Assembly (NCBI GenBank): GCA_964517075.1
Contig: CAZFAT010000196.1
Span: 1 to 30,410 of the forward strand
DNA from: CAZFAT01 sp964517075
GTDB taxonomy: Bacteria; Acidobacteriota; Vicinamibacteria; Vicinamibacterales; SCN-69-37
DNA length: 30,410 bases
Direction: 5' to 3'
Shown: one piece after another, positions 17,135-24,810 of the stretch
Position numbering within the stretch: the stretch's first letter is position 1
How the letters are laid out: the number at the start of each line of letters is the position of its first letter
Notes under the pieces: generated by a model
Seen by the model: only the letters and a program-made list of their open reading frames with translations
Told to the model about the DNA's origin: nothing
Databases searched by the model: none
Program-made: the position numbers and the translations under genes

Positions 17135-17677
17135 ATGTCGAAGCTCTTGCTCGTGTGTGCGATGTGCGTGGCGATGGCCGGCGGGCTCGCGGCCCAGTCC
17201 GCCCAACCCACACTACCGGTAGTACTCAACGTCGGCGACCAGGCGCCGGACTTCTCGCTGCCTGGCACCGATGGAAAGACGCACAAGCTGTCCGACTACA
17301 AGGGCAAGCACGTCGTGCTGGCCTGGTATCCGGCGGCGTTCACGGGCGGCTGCACCGCCGAGTGCAAGTCGTTCCACGACGCCGGACCGCAGATCAAGGC
17401 GTTTGACGTCGCCTACTTCATGGCCAGCACGGACGCGGCCGATCGCAACAAGGAATTCGCCGTCTCGATGCAGGCGGACTTCCCGCTGCTGTCGGATCCC
17501 GAAAAGAAGGTCGCGGCGGCCTACGGCGTGCTGAATCCCCGCGGCACGGCGACCCGGTGGACGTTCTACGTGGGGCCGGACGGCAAGATTCAGTACATCG
17601 AGAAGAAGGTCGCGACCGCCACGGCCGGTCAGGACGTCGTCGCCAAGCTGGCCGAGCTCGGCGCGAAAAAGAAGTAG
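17135..17677 (+). CDS. Exported peroxiredoxin (AhpC/TSA, BCP-like)
   Basis: Thiol peroxidase of 180 residues with an N-terminal signal peptide (MSKLLLVCAMCVAMAGGLAAQS), so it probably acts in the periplasm. The thioredoxin-fold peroxiredoxin domain starts at GDQAPDFSLPG. The peroxidatic cysteine is C73 in AFTGGCTAEC, preceded by T70; C77, four residues later, could be the resolving cysteine. In Bcp/PrxQ the partner is normally five residues away. The C-terminal WTFYVGPDGKIQYIEKKV is typical. The ATG at 17135 has AAGGAG 7 nt upstream. pdxH starts 24 nt after the stop, so the genes are probably co-transcribed. Confidence 0.9.
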   Translation: MSKLLLVCAMCVAMAGGLAAQSAQPTLPVVLNVGDQAPDFSLPGTDGKTHKLSDYKGKHVVLAWYPAAFTGGCTAECKSFHDAGPQIKAFDVAYFMASTDAADRNKEFAVSMQADFPLLSDPEKKVAAAYGVLNPRGTATRWTFYVGPDGKIQYIEKKVATATAGQDVVAKLAELGAKKK

Positions 17678-17701
17678 GGTCGCCGCAGGTCGCGGAGGTC
17701 G

Positions 17702-18283
17702 GTGATCGCCCTCGATCCCATCACACGCTACCAGCAGTGGTTCGCTGAAGCCGCGGCGCGCGGCGGGCTGGATCCGAAAGCCGCCTGTCTCTCGACGGTG
17801 TCCGCTGACGGACGGCCGTCGAGTCGCATGGTGCTGATCCAGTCCGCCGACGCCCGCGGCTTCGCCTTCTATACCAACCTCGCCAGTCAAAAGGCTCGGG
17901 AACTATCGGCGCGTCCGCTCGCCGCGCTCTGCGTGTACTGGCCGCTCCTCGACCGGCAGGTCCGCATCGAAGGCCGCGTCACACCCGTCGCGCCGGAGGA
18001 GGCCGATCGGTACTTCGCCACGCGGCCACGCGACAGCCAGATCGGCGCCTGGGCGTCGCGGCAGAGTGAACCGCTCGCCAGCCGCGACGAACTGGACCGC
18101 CGGGTCGACACCCTGACCCGACAGTTCGACGGCCAGCCGGTGCCACGGCCCGAGTTCTGGTCGGGATTCCGTGTGATGCCGGACCGCATGGAGTTCTGGA
18201 CCTCGCGTCCGGGCCGCCTGCACGATCGCGAGCGGTTCGAGCGCGACGGTGAGGGCTGGCGCGTGACCGTGCTCTATCCTTGA
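17702..18283 (+). CDS. pdxH: Pyridoxine/pyridoxamine 5'-phosphate oxidase
   Basis: FMN-dependent enzyme making pyridoxal 5'-phosphate from PNP or PMP. It has 193 residues, slightly shorter than E. coli PdxH at the N-terminus. Landmarks are SRMVLIQSADARGFAFYTN, the FMN-binding split-barrel region, the RPRDSQIGAWAS motif, and the C-terminal FWSGFRVMPDRMEFWTSRPGRLHDR, which is diagnostic. The start is GTG at 17702 with GGAGG only 3 nt upstream. The stop TGA overlaps the TTG start of the next gene by 3 nt (TTGA), suggesting translational coupling. PLP is needed by many amino-acid enzymes, but no PLP enzyme is in the window. Confidence 0.95.
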   Translation: MIALDPITRYQQWFAEAAARGGLDPKAACLSTVSADGRPSSRMVLIQSADARGFAFYTNLASQKARELSARPLAALCVYWPLLDRQVRIEGRVTPVAPEEADRYFATRPRDSQIGAWASRQSEPLASRDELDRRVDTLTRQFDGQPVPRPEFWSGFRVMPDRMEFWTSRPGRLHDRERFERDGEGWRVTVLYP

Positions 18284-19197
18284 GTGTGCCTTTCGATCCC
18301 CGCCAGGCCGCGCCGCCGCTCGATCCGGTGGACCGCAGCGATCGGCCGCCGCTCGACGCCCTGCCGAATCCAGCGGGGAAGAAGCACCTCGGCGGGGGGC
18401 CGGGCGCCGACACGTCGACGCCGGCGCCCGCCGGTGCGTCCGACCGCGTCCTGCTCAGCGGCCCGCAGTCGCGGTTGCGGGAGGCGCTGCTCCTGCTGCG
18501 CGCCCTGCGCGACTTCATTCGCGGCTTTCGCGCGCTGCACTTCGTCGGGCCCTGCGTGACGGTGTTCGGATCGGCGCGCTTCGGCGAGAGTCATCCGTAT
18601 TACGCCACCGCGCGCGAGGTTGGCCGCCGGGTGAGTCAGCTCGGCTTCACGGTCATGACCGGCGGGGGGCCGGGCATGATGGAAGCCGCCAATCGCGGCG
18701 CGCGCGACGTCGGCGGGCGCTCGGTCGGCTGCAACATCGAGCTGCCGTTCGAGCAGGCGCCCAATCCGTACCTGGATCGCTGGATCACCTGTCACTACTT
18801 CTTCGTCCGAAAGGTCCTGCTCTTCAAGTACTCGTACGCGTTCGTCGTGCTGCCCGGCGGCCTTGGCACGCTCGACGAGTTGTGCGAAGCGCTCACCCTG
18901 ATTCAGACGCGCAAGATCCGGAACTTCCCGGTCGTGCTCGTGGGCACCGAGTACTGGCAGCCGTTCATCGCGCTCCTGCGCGAGATGATCACGCTTGGCG
19001 CCGTCGGCGAGAACGATCTCGATCTGTTCAAGGTCACCGACGACCTCGACGAGGCCATGCAGCACCTCGAGACGCATGCCGTGACCGCCTTCGGCCTCAA
19101 GCGCGGGCCGTGGCAGCCGCGGTGGTGGCTGGGCGAGCGTGGGCTCGGCCGGATGGGTGCGATGCGGGACGCCTCGACGCCCTCCGCCGAGAAGTGA
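18280..19197 (+). CDS. LOG-family protein (TIGR00730 Rossmann fold)
   Basis: 305 residues. The nucleotide-binding motifs of the LOG ('Lonely guy') family are clear: GGGPGMMEA at 128-136 and PGGLGTLDE at 192-200, joined by CNIELPFEQ...NPYLD. Characterised members hydrolyse nucleoside 5'-monophosphates (cytokinin-type or general), and some were mis-named lysine decarboxylases; the exact substrate is unknown here. Residues 1-60 are a Pro/Asp-rich extension before the core. The start is TTG at 18280, overlapping the pdxH stop; GTG at 18286 is an alternative. It is third in the peroxiredoxin-pdxH-LOG unit. Confidence 0.9.
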   Translation: MSVPFDPRQAAPPLDPVDRSDRPPLDALPNPAGKKHLGGGPGADTSTPAPAGASDRVLLSGPQSRLREALLLLRALRDFIRGFRALHFVGPCVTVFGSARFGESHPYYATAREVGRRVSQLGFTVMTGGGPGMMEAANRGARDVGGRSVGCNIELPFEQAPNPYLDRWITCHYFFVRKVLLFKYSYAFVVLPGGLGTLDELCEALTLIQTRKIRNFPVVLVGTEYWQPFIALLREMITLGAVGENDLDLFKVTDDLDEAMQHLETHAVTAFGLKRGPWQPRWWLGERGLGRMGAMRDASTPSAEK

Positions 19198-19279
19198 TCG
19201 GCGCGCGCCGACACCTCTCCGTCCACCGTGTCCAGATCCGCTACCGCATCGAGAAGTTTGGCCTGAGGTCGTAGGCCGC

Positions 19280-19297
19280 GAAAACGACGTCGTCTCC
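19280..19297. repeat. Dyad GAAAACGAC/GTCGTCTCC at the 3' end of hemN
   Basis: Second occurrence of the GAAAACGAC/GTCGTTTTC motif, with two mismatches between the halves. It sits directly beyond the hemN stop codon (19298) in the 100-nt convergent gap after the LOG gene. The remainder of that gap shows nothing recognisable. Confidence 0.35.
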
Positions 19298-20644
19298 CTA
19301 CACCGCGCGGGAATACAGCGGGCCGGTGGTCTCTGCCGTGCGCAAGTGCTCGTCGAAGAGCGCGGCGATGTTGCGCAGGAACGGGCGCCCCGCGGCCGGG
19401 ACACGCAACTCGCCGTCGGTGACCACCGCCAGCCCGTCCGCCAGCAGCGGCGCGAGATAGCCGCGCGCGTCCGCGGTCTCTTCGGCCGTGAGATCGGCCC
19501 GGAACGTCGTCATGAGCGACACGATCTGGGCGCGGCGGCGCTGTTCGCCGGGCGACAGCCGGTGGCCGCGCAGGGTCGGGATCTCGTGCTGCTCGATGCG
19601 CCGGTTATAGCGGGTGATGATTTTCTCGTTCTGGTGGTAACAGTCGGGCGTCTCGGAGATCGCGCTGACGCCCAGGGCGAGCAGGACCGAGGCGCGGCGC
19701 TCCGTGTAGCCCTGGAAATTCCGATGCATCGTGCCCGCGACGGCCGCCCTCGCGAGGCCATCGGTGGGCATCGCGAAGTGGTCCAGTCCCAGTTCGATGT
19801 AGCCGGCGGCGAGCAGGGGCGCGCGGATGGCGTCGTACAGGGCGCGCTTCTCGGCGCCGACGGGAATCTGCGCGTCCGTGAACTTGCGTTGGGCGGGCTT
19901 GATCCACGGCACGCGCGCGAAGCTGTAGATCGCCAGTCGATCCGGCCGGAGCGCGAGCACCTGATCGGCCAGCAGACCCATCGAGGCCCGGGTCTGGCCG
20001 GGCAGGCCGTAGATCAGATCGAAGTTGATGGAGCGGTAACCCGTCCGCCGCGCGTAGCCGAGCAGCCGTTCGACCAGGTCGACTGGCTGGATCCGGTTGA
20101 CGAGTCGCTGTGTCTCCGGGTTGAAGTCCTGAATGCCGAGCGACAGGCGGGTGAAGCCGCGCGCGGCCAGCACGTCGAGGTGCGCGGGCGTCGTGACGCG
20201 CGGATCCGCCTCGACCGATCCCTCGAAGCCGGCGTCCTCGCGCGTCACGCGCGCGAGGACGCCGTCGATCAGCGCCGCCAGCACCTCGGGGGACGAGAAC
20301 GTCGGCGTGCCGCCGCCCAGATGCATCTGCCCCATCGGCTGGGACGCCAGGGCGGGCACGCGGTCGAGATAGAGGGCCAGTTCCTGCAGCACCCGCTCCA
20401 TGTAGGGGCGGGCGCGGCCGTGGTCGCGGGTGATGACCGTGTTGCACCCGCAGAACGTGCAGAGCGACTCGCAGAAGGGCAGGTGCACGTACAGTCCGAG
20501 CGACGCCTGCGGATCGGCCAGCGCGGTGCCGAGCGACTCGATCCACTCCGCGGTCGTTGGCGACCGGTGCCACTGCGGGACTGTCGGGTAGCTCGTGTAC
20601 CGCGGAATGGGGACGTCGTACTTGGCGAACAGGTCGGCCGTCAT
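19298..20644 (-). CDS. hemN: Oxygen-independent coproporphyrinogen III oxidase
   Basis: Radical SAM enzyme that decarboxylates coproporphyrinogen III to protoporphyrinogen IX in anaerobic haem synthesis. It has 448 residues, close to E. coli HemN (457). Cysteines 58, 62, 65 and 67 in CESLCTFCGC form the CxxxCxxCxC motif that distinguishes true HemN from HemW. MHLGGGTPTF follows, and the conserved segments SLGIQDFNPETQRLVNR and DLIYGLPGQT are present. The N-terminus (KYDVPIPRYTSYP) is also HemN-like. The ATG at 20644 fits the family start. It stands alone on its strand, between the LOG gene and the usp operon. Confidence 0.96.
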   Translation of the reverse strand: MTADLFAKYDVPIPRYTSYPTVPQWHRSPTTAEWIESLGTALADPQASLGLYVHLPFCESLCTFCGCNTVITRDHGRARPYMERVLQELALYLDRVPALASQPMGQMHLGGGTPTFSSPEVLAALIDGVLARVTREDAGFEGSVEADPRVTTPAHLDVLAARGFTRLSLGIQDFNPETQRLVNRIQPVDLVERLLGYARRTGYRSINFDLIYGLPGQTRASMGLLADQVLALRPDRLAIYSFARVPWIKPAQRKFTDAQIPVGAEKRALYDAIRAPLLAAGYIELGLDHFAMPTDGLARAAVAGTMHRNFQGYTERRASVLLALGVSAISETPDCYHQNEKIITRYNRRIEQHEIPTLRGHRLSPGEQRRRAQIVSLMTTFRADLTAEETADARGYLAPLLADGLAVVTDGELRVPAAGRPFLRNIAALFDEHLRTAETTGPLYSRAV

Positions 20645-20720
20645 CGCGCCTGTCCCCGATAGTACGCACCCGGCTCCCGTTGAATGTCATGGATTTGTCC
20701 GTGCTGAAAAGCGACGAAAT

Positions 20721-20761
20721 GACGTCGGGCGTTTCCGAAAACGACGCCCGACGTCGTTTTT
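20721..20761 (+). terminator. Strong terminator-like hairpin with T-run upstream of the usp operon
   Basis: A perfect 12-bp stem (20721-20732 with 20744-20755) has an 11-nt loop and is followed by GTTTTT (20756-20761). It lies between divergent genes, so no known plus-strand gene ends here. It overlaps a second dyad, GAAAACGAC (20737-20745) with GTCGTTTTT (20753-20761), and the two pairings exclude each other. Confidence 0.6.
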
Positions 20762-20770
20762 CCAGCCCCC

Positions 20771-21715
20771 GTGTATGCTGTCGTTCTGACGCCCGTGTTC
20801 ACTCACATCCTCTGTCCCGTCGACCGATCCGTGGTCTCCCGGCGGGCCTTCGACTACGCCATCTCGCTCGCCCGCTGGTTCGGGGCGCGGCTGACCGTGC
20901 TCGAGGTCATCGACATCAATCCTCCGATGAGCACCGGAGCCATTCCCGAAATGCTGCTGGTGCCCGACGAGCTCCGGCAGGGCGTGCGACAGGAGCTGTC
21001 GGAGCTCATCGCGCCGGCGGTGGCCGCGGGCATCACGGCCGACGTCCGCGTCGAAGAGGGGCGCGTCGCCGAGCGCGTGCTGCACGTGGCGGCCGACCTG
21101 CCGTCCGATCTCATCGTGATGGGCACCCACGGCCGGAGCGGCGTGCAGCGGCTGGTCCTGGGCTCGGTGGCCGAGAAGATCATCCGCCAGGCAGACTGCC
21201 CGGTGCTGGCCGTGCCGCCCGGCGACGCGCACGTGCCGTCGCCCGACACGCCGTTTCGCACGATCCTCTGCCCGACGGATTTCTCGGACGTGTCGGCGGC
21301 CGCGGTGGCCACGGCGGGACGGCTCGCGGCCCGCGCGCGCGCGCGCCTCATTCTTCTGCACGTCGTCGACTGGCCGTTCGGACACACGTCCGGGCCCGAC
21401 CCGGTGACGGCGCTTCGCGAGAGCCTCCTCACGCAGGCCGAACGCGAGCTCACGTCCCTGCTGCCGCCCTCCCAGTCCGGCGTGCCTCCGGCCGAAGTCC
21501 AGGCCGAGGTCGGACATCCCGGGCGCCAGGTGGTCGCCGTCGCACTGAACCGGTCCCCCGATCTCGTGGTGATGGGGGCGTCGGGCCGCGGCGCGCTCGA
21601 TCTCGCGGTGCTCGGCTCCACGACCCACCGCGTCCTTCGCGAAGCGTGCTGTCCGGTCCTCACGGTCCGGCGCGCGGCTGACGTGGCCGGGCCGGGGCAC
21701 CCACCCGCGCGATAG
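20771..21715 (+). CDS. Tandem-domain universal stress protein
   Basis: 314 residues with two UspA domains in tandem (about 10-152 and 158-305). Both carry the nucleotide-binding signature G-x2-G-x9-G-S: GTHGRSGVQRLVLGS in the first and GASGRGALDLAVLGS in the second. Both are therefore probably ATP-binding. GTG at 20771 is the longest start, but GTG at 20795 (VFTHILCPVDRS) matches the usual first strand, and a TATGCT hexamer at 20774-20779 could be the -10 box, which would favour 20795. The ABC ATPase gene starts 3 nt after its stop, so it is the first gene of a four-gene export operon, an uncommon partner for a Usp. Confidence 0.88.
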   Translation: MYAVVLTPVFTHILCPVDRSVVSRRAFDYAISLARWFGARLTVLEVIDINPPMSTGAIPEMLLVPDELRQGVRQELSELIAPAVAAGITADVRVEEGRVAERVLHVAADLPSDLIVMGTHGRSGVQRLVLGSVAEKIIRQADCPVLAVPPGDAHVPSPDTPFRTILCPTDFSDVSAAAVATAGRLAARARARLILLHVVDWPFGHTSGPDPVTALRESLLTQAERELTSLLPPSQSGVPPAEVQAEVGHPGRQVVAVALNRSPDLVVMGASGRGALDLAVLGSTTHRVLREACCPVLTVRRAADVAGPGHPPAR

Positions 21716-21718
21716 CGC

Positions 21719-22432
21719 ATGGCCGGCGACGTCCCGGTCTTCGAAACACGCCGCCTGTCCAAGGTCTACCTGATGGGCGAGGTGGAGGTGACCGCCCTCC
21801 AGCAGGTGGATCTGCGTCTCACGGAGGGTGAACTCGTCGTGCTGCTCGGTCCCTCCGGCTCGGGCAAGTCCACGCTGCTCAACATTCTTGGCGGCCTGGA
21901 CACGCCGACCGGCGGCCAGGTGTTCTACCGCGGGCAGGATCTCACCCGGGCCGACGATGCCGCGCTGACGGCGTACCGGCGCCATCACGTCGGGTTCGTC
22001 TTCCAGTTCTACAACCTGATCCCGAGCCTGACCGCCCGCGAGAACGTGGCGCTCGTGACCGAGATCGTCGACCACCCGCTCGCGCCCGAGGCCGCGCTCG
22101 ACCTGGTGCAGCTCGGGCATCGGCTGGACCACTTTCCGGCGCAGTTGTCCGGCGGCGAGCAGCAGCGCGTGGCGATTGCCCGCGCCATCGCGAAGCGGCC
22201 CTCGGCGCTGCTCTGCGACGAGCCGACCGGCGCGCTCGATCTGGCGACCGGCGTCGTGGTGCTCGAAGCGCTCGCGCGCGCGAACACGGAGCTGGGCACG
22301 ACCACCGTGCTGATCACCCATAACGCCTCCATTGCGAACATGGCGGACTCCGTGGTGCGGCTGGCGGACGGCCGCGTGTCGTCGGTCGAGCGGCCGGCCG
22401 TGCGCCTGTCGCCGCGCGATCTGTCGTGGTGA
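21719..22432 (+). CDS. ABC transporter ATP-binding protein (LolD/MacB type)
   Basis: 237-residue ATPase of the MacB/LolD/FtsE group. Walker A is GPSGSGKST, the Q-loop region is FVFQFYNLIPSLTARENV, the signature is LSGGEQQRVAIARA, Walker B is ALLCDEPTGALD and the H-loop is LITHN. All are intact. It has no fused membrane domain; the permease gene follows 5 nt downstream. With the permease and the HlyD-type adaptor it should form a tripartite export machine or an envelope mechanotransmission complex. The substrate is unknown. Confidence 0.95.
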   Translation: MAGDVPVFETRRLSKVYLMGEVEVTALQQVDLRLTEGELVVLLGPSGSGKSTLLNILGGLDTPTGGQVFYRGQDLTRADDAALTAYRRHHVGFVFQFYNLIPSLTARENVALVTEIVDHPLAPEAALDLVQLGHRLDHFPAQLSGGEQQRVAIARAIAKRPSALLCDEPTGALDLATGVVVLEALARANTELGTTTVLITHNASIANMADSVVRLADGRVSSVERPAVRLSPRDLSW

Positions 22433-22437
22433 GGCCG

Positions 22438-24807
22438 ATGCGGATCTCGCCCCTCAACCGCAAGCTGGTCCGCGACGTGCTCGCGATGAAGGGACAGGCC
22501 CTGGCGATCGGCCTCGTCATCGCAGCCGGCATCACGATGTTCGTGGCGTATCTCTCGAACTTCGGATCGCTCGATCGCACCCGGCGCGCCTACTACGAGC
22601 ACCAGCGGTTTGCGGACATCTTCGGGGGCGCCAAGCGCGCCCCCGAACGGCTGCGCCAGCGCCTGCAGGCGATTCCCGGCGTGACCGACGCCGAGACGCG
22701 CGTGGTGGCCGATGTCGTGCTGGATCTGCCCGGGATCGCCGAGCCGGCCACGGGCCGTCTGATCTCGGTCCCCGCGACCGCGCGCCCACGCCTGAACGAT
22801 CTCTACCTGCGCACGGGTCGGTGGGTGTCCGAGGCGAGCGTTGACGAGGTGATTGCCAGCGAGGCATTCACGGACGCCAACGGGTTCCACGTCGGCGACA
22901 GGGTGACGGCGATCATCAACGGCCGCCGCCGGCGTCTGACCATCGTCGGGATCGCGCTGTCGCCCGAGTACGTCTACAGCATCCGGCCAGGCGAGATTGT
23001 GCCCGACGCGCGGCGGTTCGGCGTGTTCTGGATGGACCATCGGGCGCTCGCGAGCGCGTTCGACATGGAAGGCGCCTTCAACGACGTCGTCCTCAAGCTC
23101 GGGCCTGGGGCCGTGCAGGGCGCGGTCATGGCTGAGCTCGACCGCCTGCTGGCGCCGTACGGGAGCCGGGGTGCGACGCCTCGCGCCCTGCAGTTCTCCA
23201 ACTGGACGCTCGAGAGCGAGCTCAGCCAGCTCCGGACGTTCGGCTTCTTCGTGCCGGCCCTGTTCCTCCTGGTCGCCGCCTTCGTGCTCAACATCGCGCT
23301 GACGAGAGCGCTGGCGCTGCAGCGACCGCAGCTCGCCGCGCTCAAGGCGCTCGGCTACACCAATCGCGAGCTCGCCTGGCACTACATCAAGTGGGCGCTG
23401 ATCATCGCCCTGGGGGGCGCGGTGTTCGGCATCCTGACGGGCGCCTGGCTGGGCGCCGGGATGATTCAGCTCTACAACGACTTCTTCCGCTTCCCGGCCC
23501 TGTCGTTCGAGCTGACGCCTGGCGTGGTCGTGGGCGCGCTCCTCGTGGCCCTGGTCGCGGCGGCGTTGGGCGCGGCGCTATCGGTTCGTCGCGCCGTGCG
23601 CATTCCGCCCGCCGAGGCGATGCGCCCTGAGCCGCCGGCACGCTTCCGCCGGAGCGTCCTCGAGACGCCCGCGCTTCGGCGGCGGCTGCCGACGGCCCTC
23701 CGCATGGTCCTCCGCAACCTGGAGCGCCACCCGGCGCGGGCGCTGTCGTCCATCGTCGGCATCGCCCTGGCCGGCGCCATCTTCCAGTTCGGCGTCGGGT
23801 TCGTCGACGCGATGGAGCAGCTCATCGAGACCCAGTTCTACGTGGCCGAGCGCCAGCATGTGACGGTCACGTTCGTCGAACCCGCCTCGCCCGAGGTCAG
23901 CCATGGGCTGTCGCGGCTCCCCGGCGTGCTGCTGGCCGAGCCGCAGCGGATCGTGCCGGCGCGGCTCCGCGCCGGTCCTCGCGAACGCACGCTGGCGATC
24001 ACCGGGGTGCCGGCCGTGCCGGAACTGAGGCGCATCGTGGACCTCCAGGGAAACGTGATGGACCTGCCGGCGGGCGGTGTCGTGCTGTCCGCGGTGCTCG
24101 CGCGGGTGCTCGACGTCGCCCCAGGGGACGACATCACGGCCGAGGTGCTCGAAGGGCGCCAGCCCGTGTTGCCGCTGCGCATCACGGGCGTGGTCGATGA
24201 CACGTTCGGCCTGGCCGCCTACATGGAAATCGGCGAGCTGCACCGGCTCATGCGCGAAGCGCCCGTCTGGTCGAGCGCGGCGCTGTTCATCGACACGCAG
24301 CAGGCCCCGGCGCTCCTCACCCGGCTGAAGGCGCTGCCGGTCGTGGCCGGCGTGGCCGTCAAGCAGGTGGTCATCGACAACTTCCGTCAGACCCTGGCCG
24401 AGAACATGGGGCTGATGCTGTCGTTCAACGTGGGATTCGCCGGCATCATCGCCTTCGGCGTCGTGTACAACGCGGCCCGGGTGTCGCTCTCCGAGCGCAG
24501 CCGGGAGCTGGCGAGCCTGCGGGTCCTCGGCTTTACACGCGGCGAGATCTCGCTCATCCTGCTCGGCGAGCTCGGGGTCCTGACGATCCTCGCCTTGCCG
24601 CTGGGAGCGGTCATCGGCAGCGGCCTGACGGTGGCCATGGTGCGGTCCTTCGAAAGTGAGATCTACCGGTTCCCGCTGGTCGTGACGCCGCGGGTCATGG
24701 CGCTCGCCGCGCTCACGGTCATCACGGCGTCACTGCTGTCGGGGCTGGTGGTGCGGCGCCGCCTGGATCGGCTGGATCTCGTGGGCGTGCTCAAGATTCG
24801 GGAGTAG
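22438..24807 (+). CDS. FtsX/MacB-type ABC permease with duplicated FtsX domains
   Basis: 789 residues and eight predicted membrane helices: near 19-40, 268-292, 319-342, 362-385, 436-458, 659-680, 705-730 and 753-776. The arrangement is helix, periplasmic domain, FtsX three-helix bundle, helix, second periplasmic domain, second FtsX bundle, i.e. two MacB-like modules in one chain. ATG at 22438 (MRISPLNRKLVRDVLAMKGQ) was chosen because the upstream codons overlap the ATPase stop. Such duplicated permeases work with a separate MacB-type ATPase, which is the preceding gene. The adaptor follows 3 nt after the stop. Confidence 0.93.
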   Translation: MRISPLNRKLVRDVLAMKGQALAIGLVIAAGITMFVAYLSNFGSLDRTRRAYYEHQRFADIFGGAKRAPERLRQRLQAIPGVTDAETRVVADVVLDLPGIAEPATGRLISVPATARPRLNDLYLRTGRWVSEASVDEVIASEAFTDANGFHVGDRVTAIINGRRRRLTIVGIALSPEYVYSIRPGEIVPDARRFGVFWMDHRALASAFDMEGAFNDVVLKLGPGAVQGAVMAELDRLLAPYGSRGATPRALQFSNWTLESELSQLRTFGFFVPALFLLVAAFVLNIALTRALALQRPQLAALKALGYTNRELAWHYIKWALIIALGGAVFGILTGAWLGAGMIQLYNDFFRFPALSFELTPGVVVGALLVALVAAALGAALSVRRAVRIPPAEAMRPEPPARFRRSVLETPALRRRLPTALRMVLRNLERHPARALSSIVGIALAGAIFQFGVGFVDAMEQLIETQFYVAERQHVTVTFVEPASPEVSHGLSRLPGVLLAEPQRIVPARLRAGPRERTLAITGVPAVPELRRIVDLQGNVMDLPAGGVVLSAVLARVLDVAPGDDITAEVLEGRQPVLPLRITGVVDDTFGLAAYMEIGELHRLMREAPVWSSAALFIDTQQAPALLTRLKALPVVAGVAVKQVVIDNFRQTLAENMGLMLSFNVGFAGIIAFGVVYNAARVSLSERSRELASLRVLGFTRGEISLILLGELGVLTILALPLGAVIGSGLTVAMVRSFESEIYRFPLVVTPRVMALAALTVITASLLSGLVVRRRLDRLDLVGVLKIRE

Positions 24808-24810
24808 CTG

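Noticed and set aside
19139..20662. 507-codon open frame opposite hemN
   Set aside because: Antisense shadow; hemN with its CxxxCxxCxC motif is the real gene and this frame has no recognisable features.
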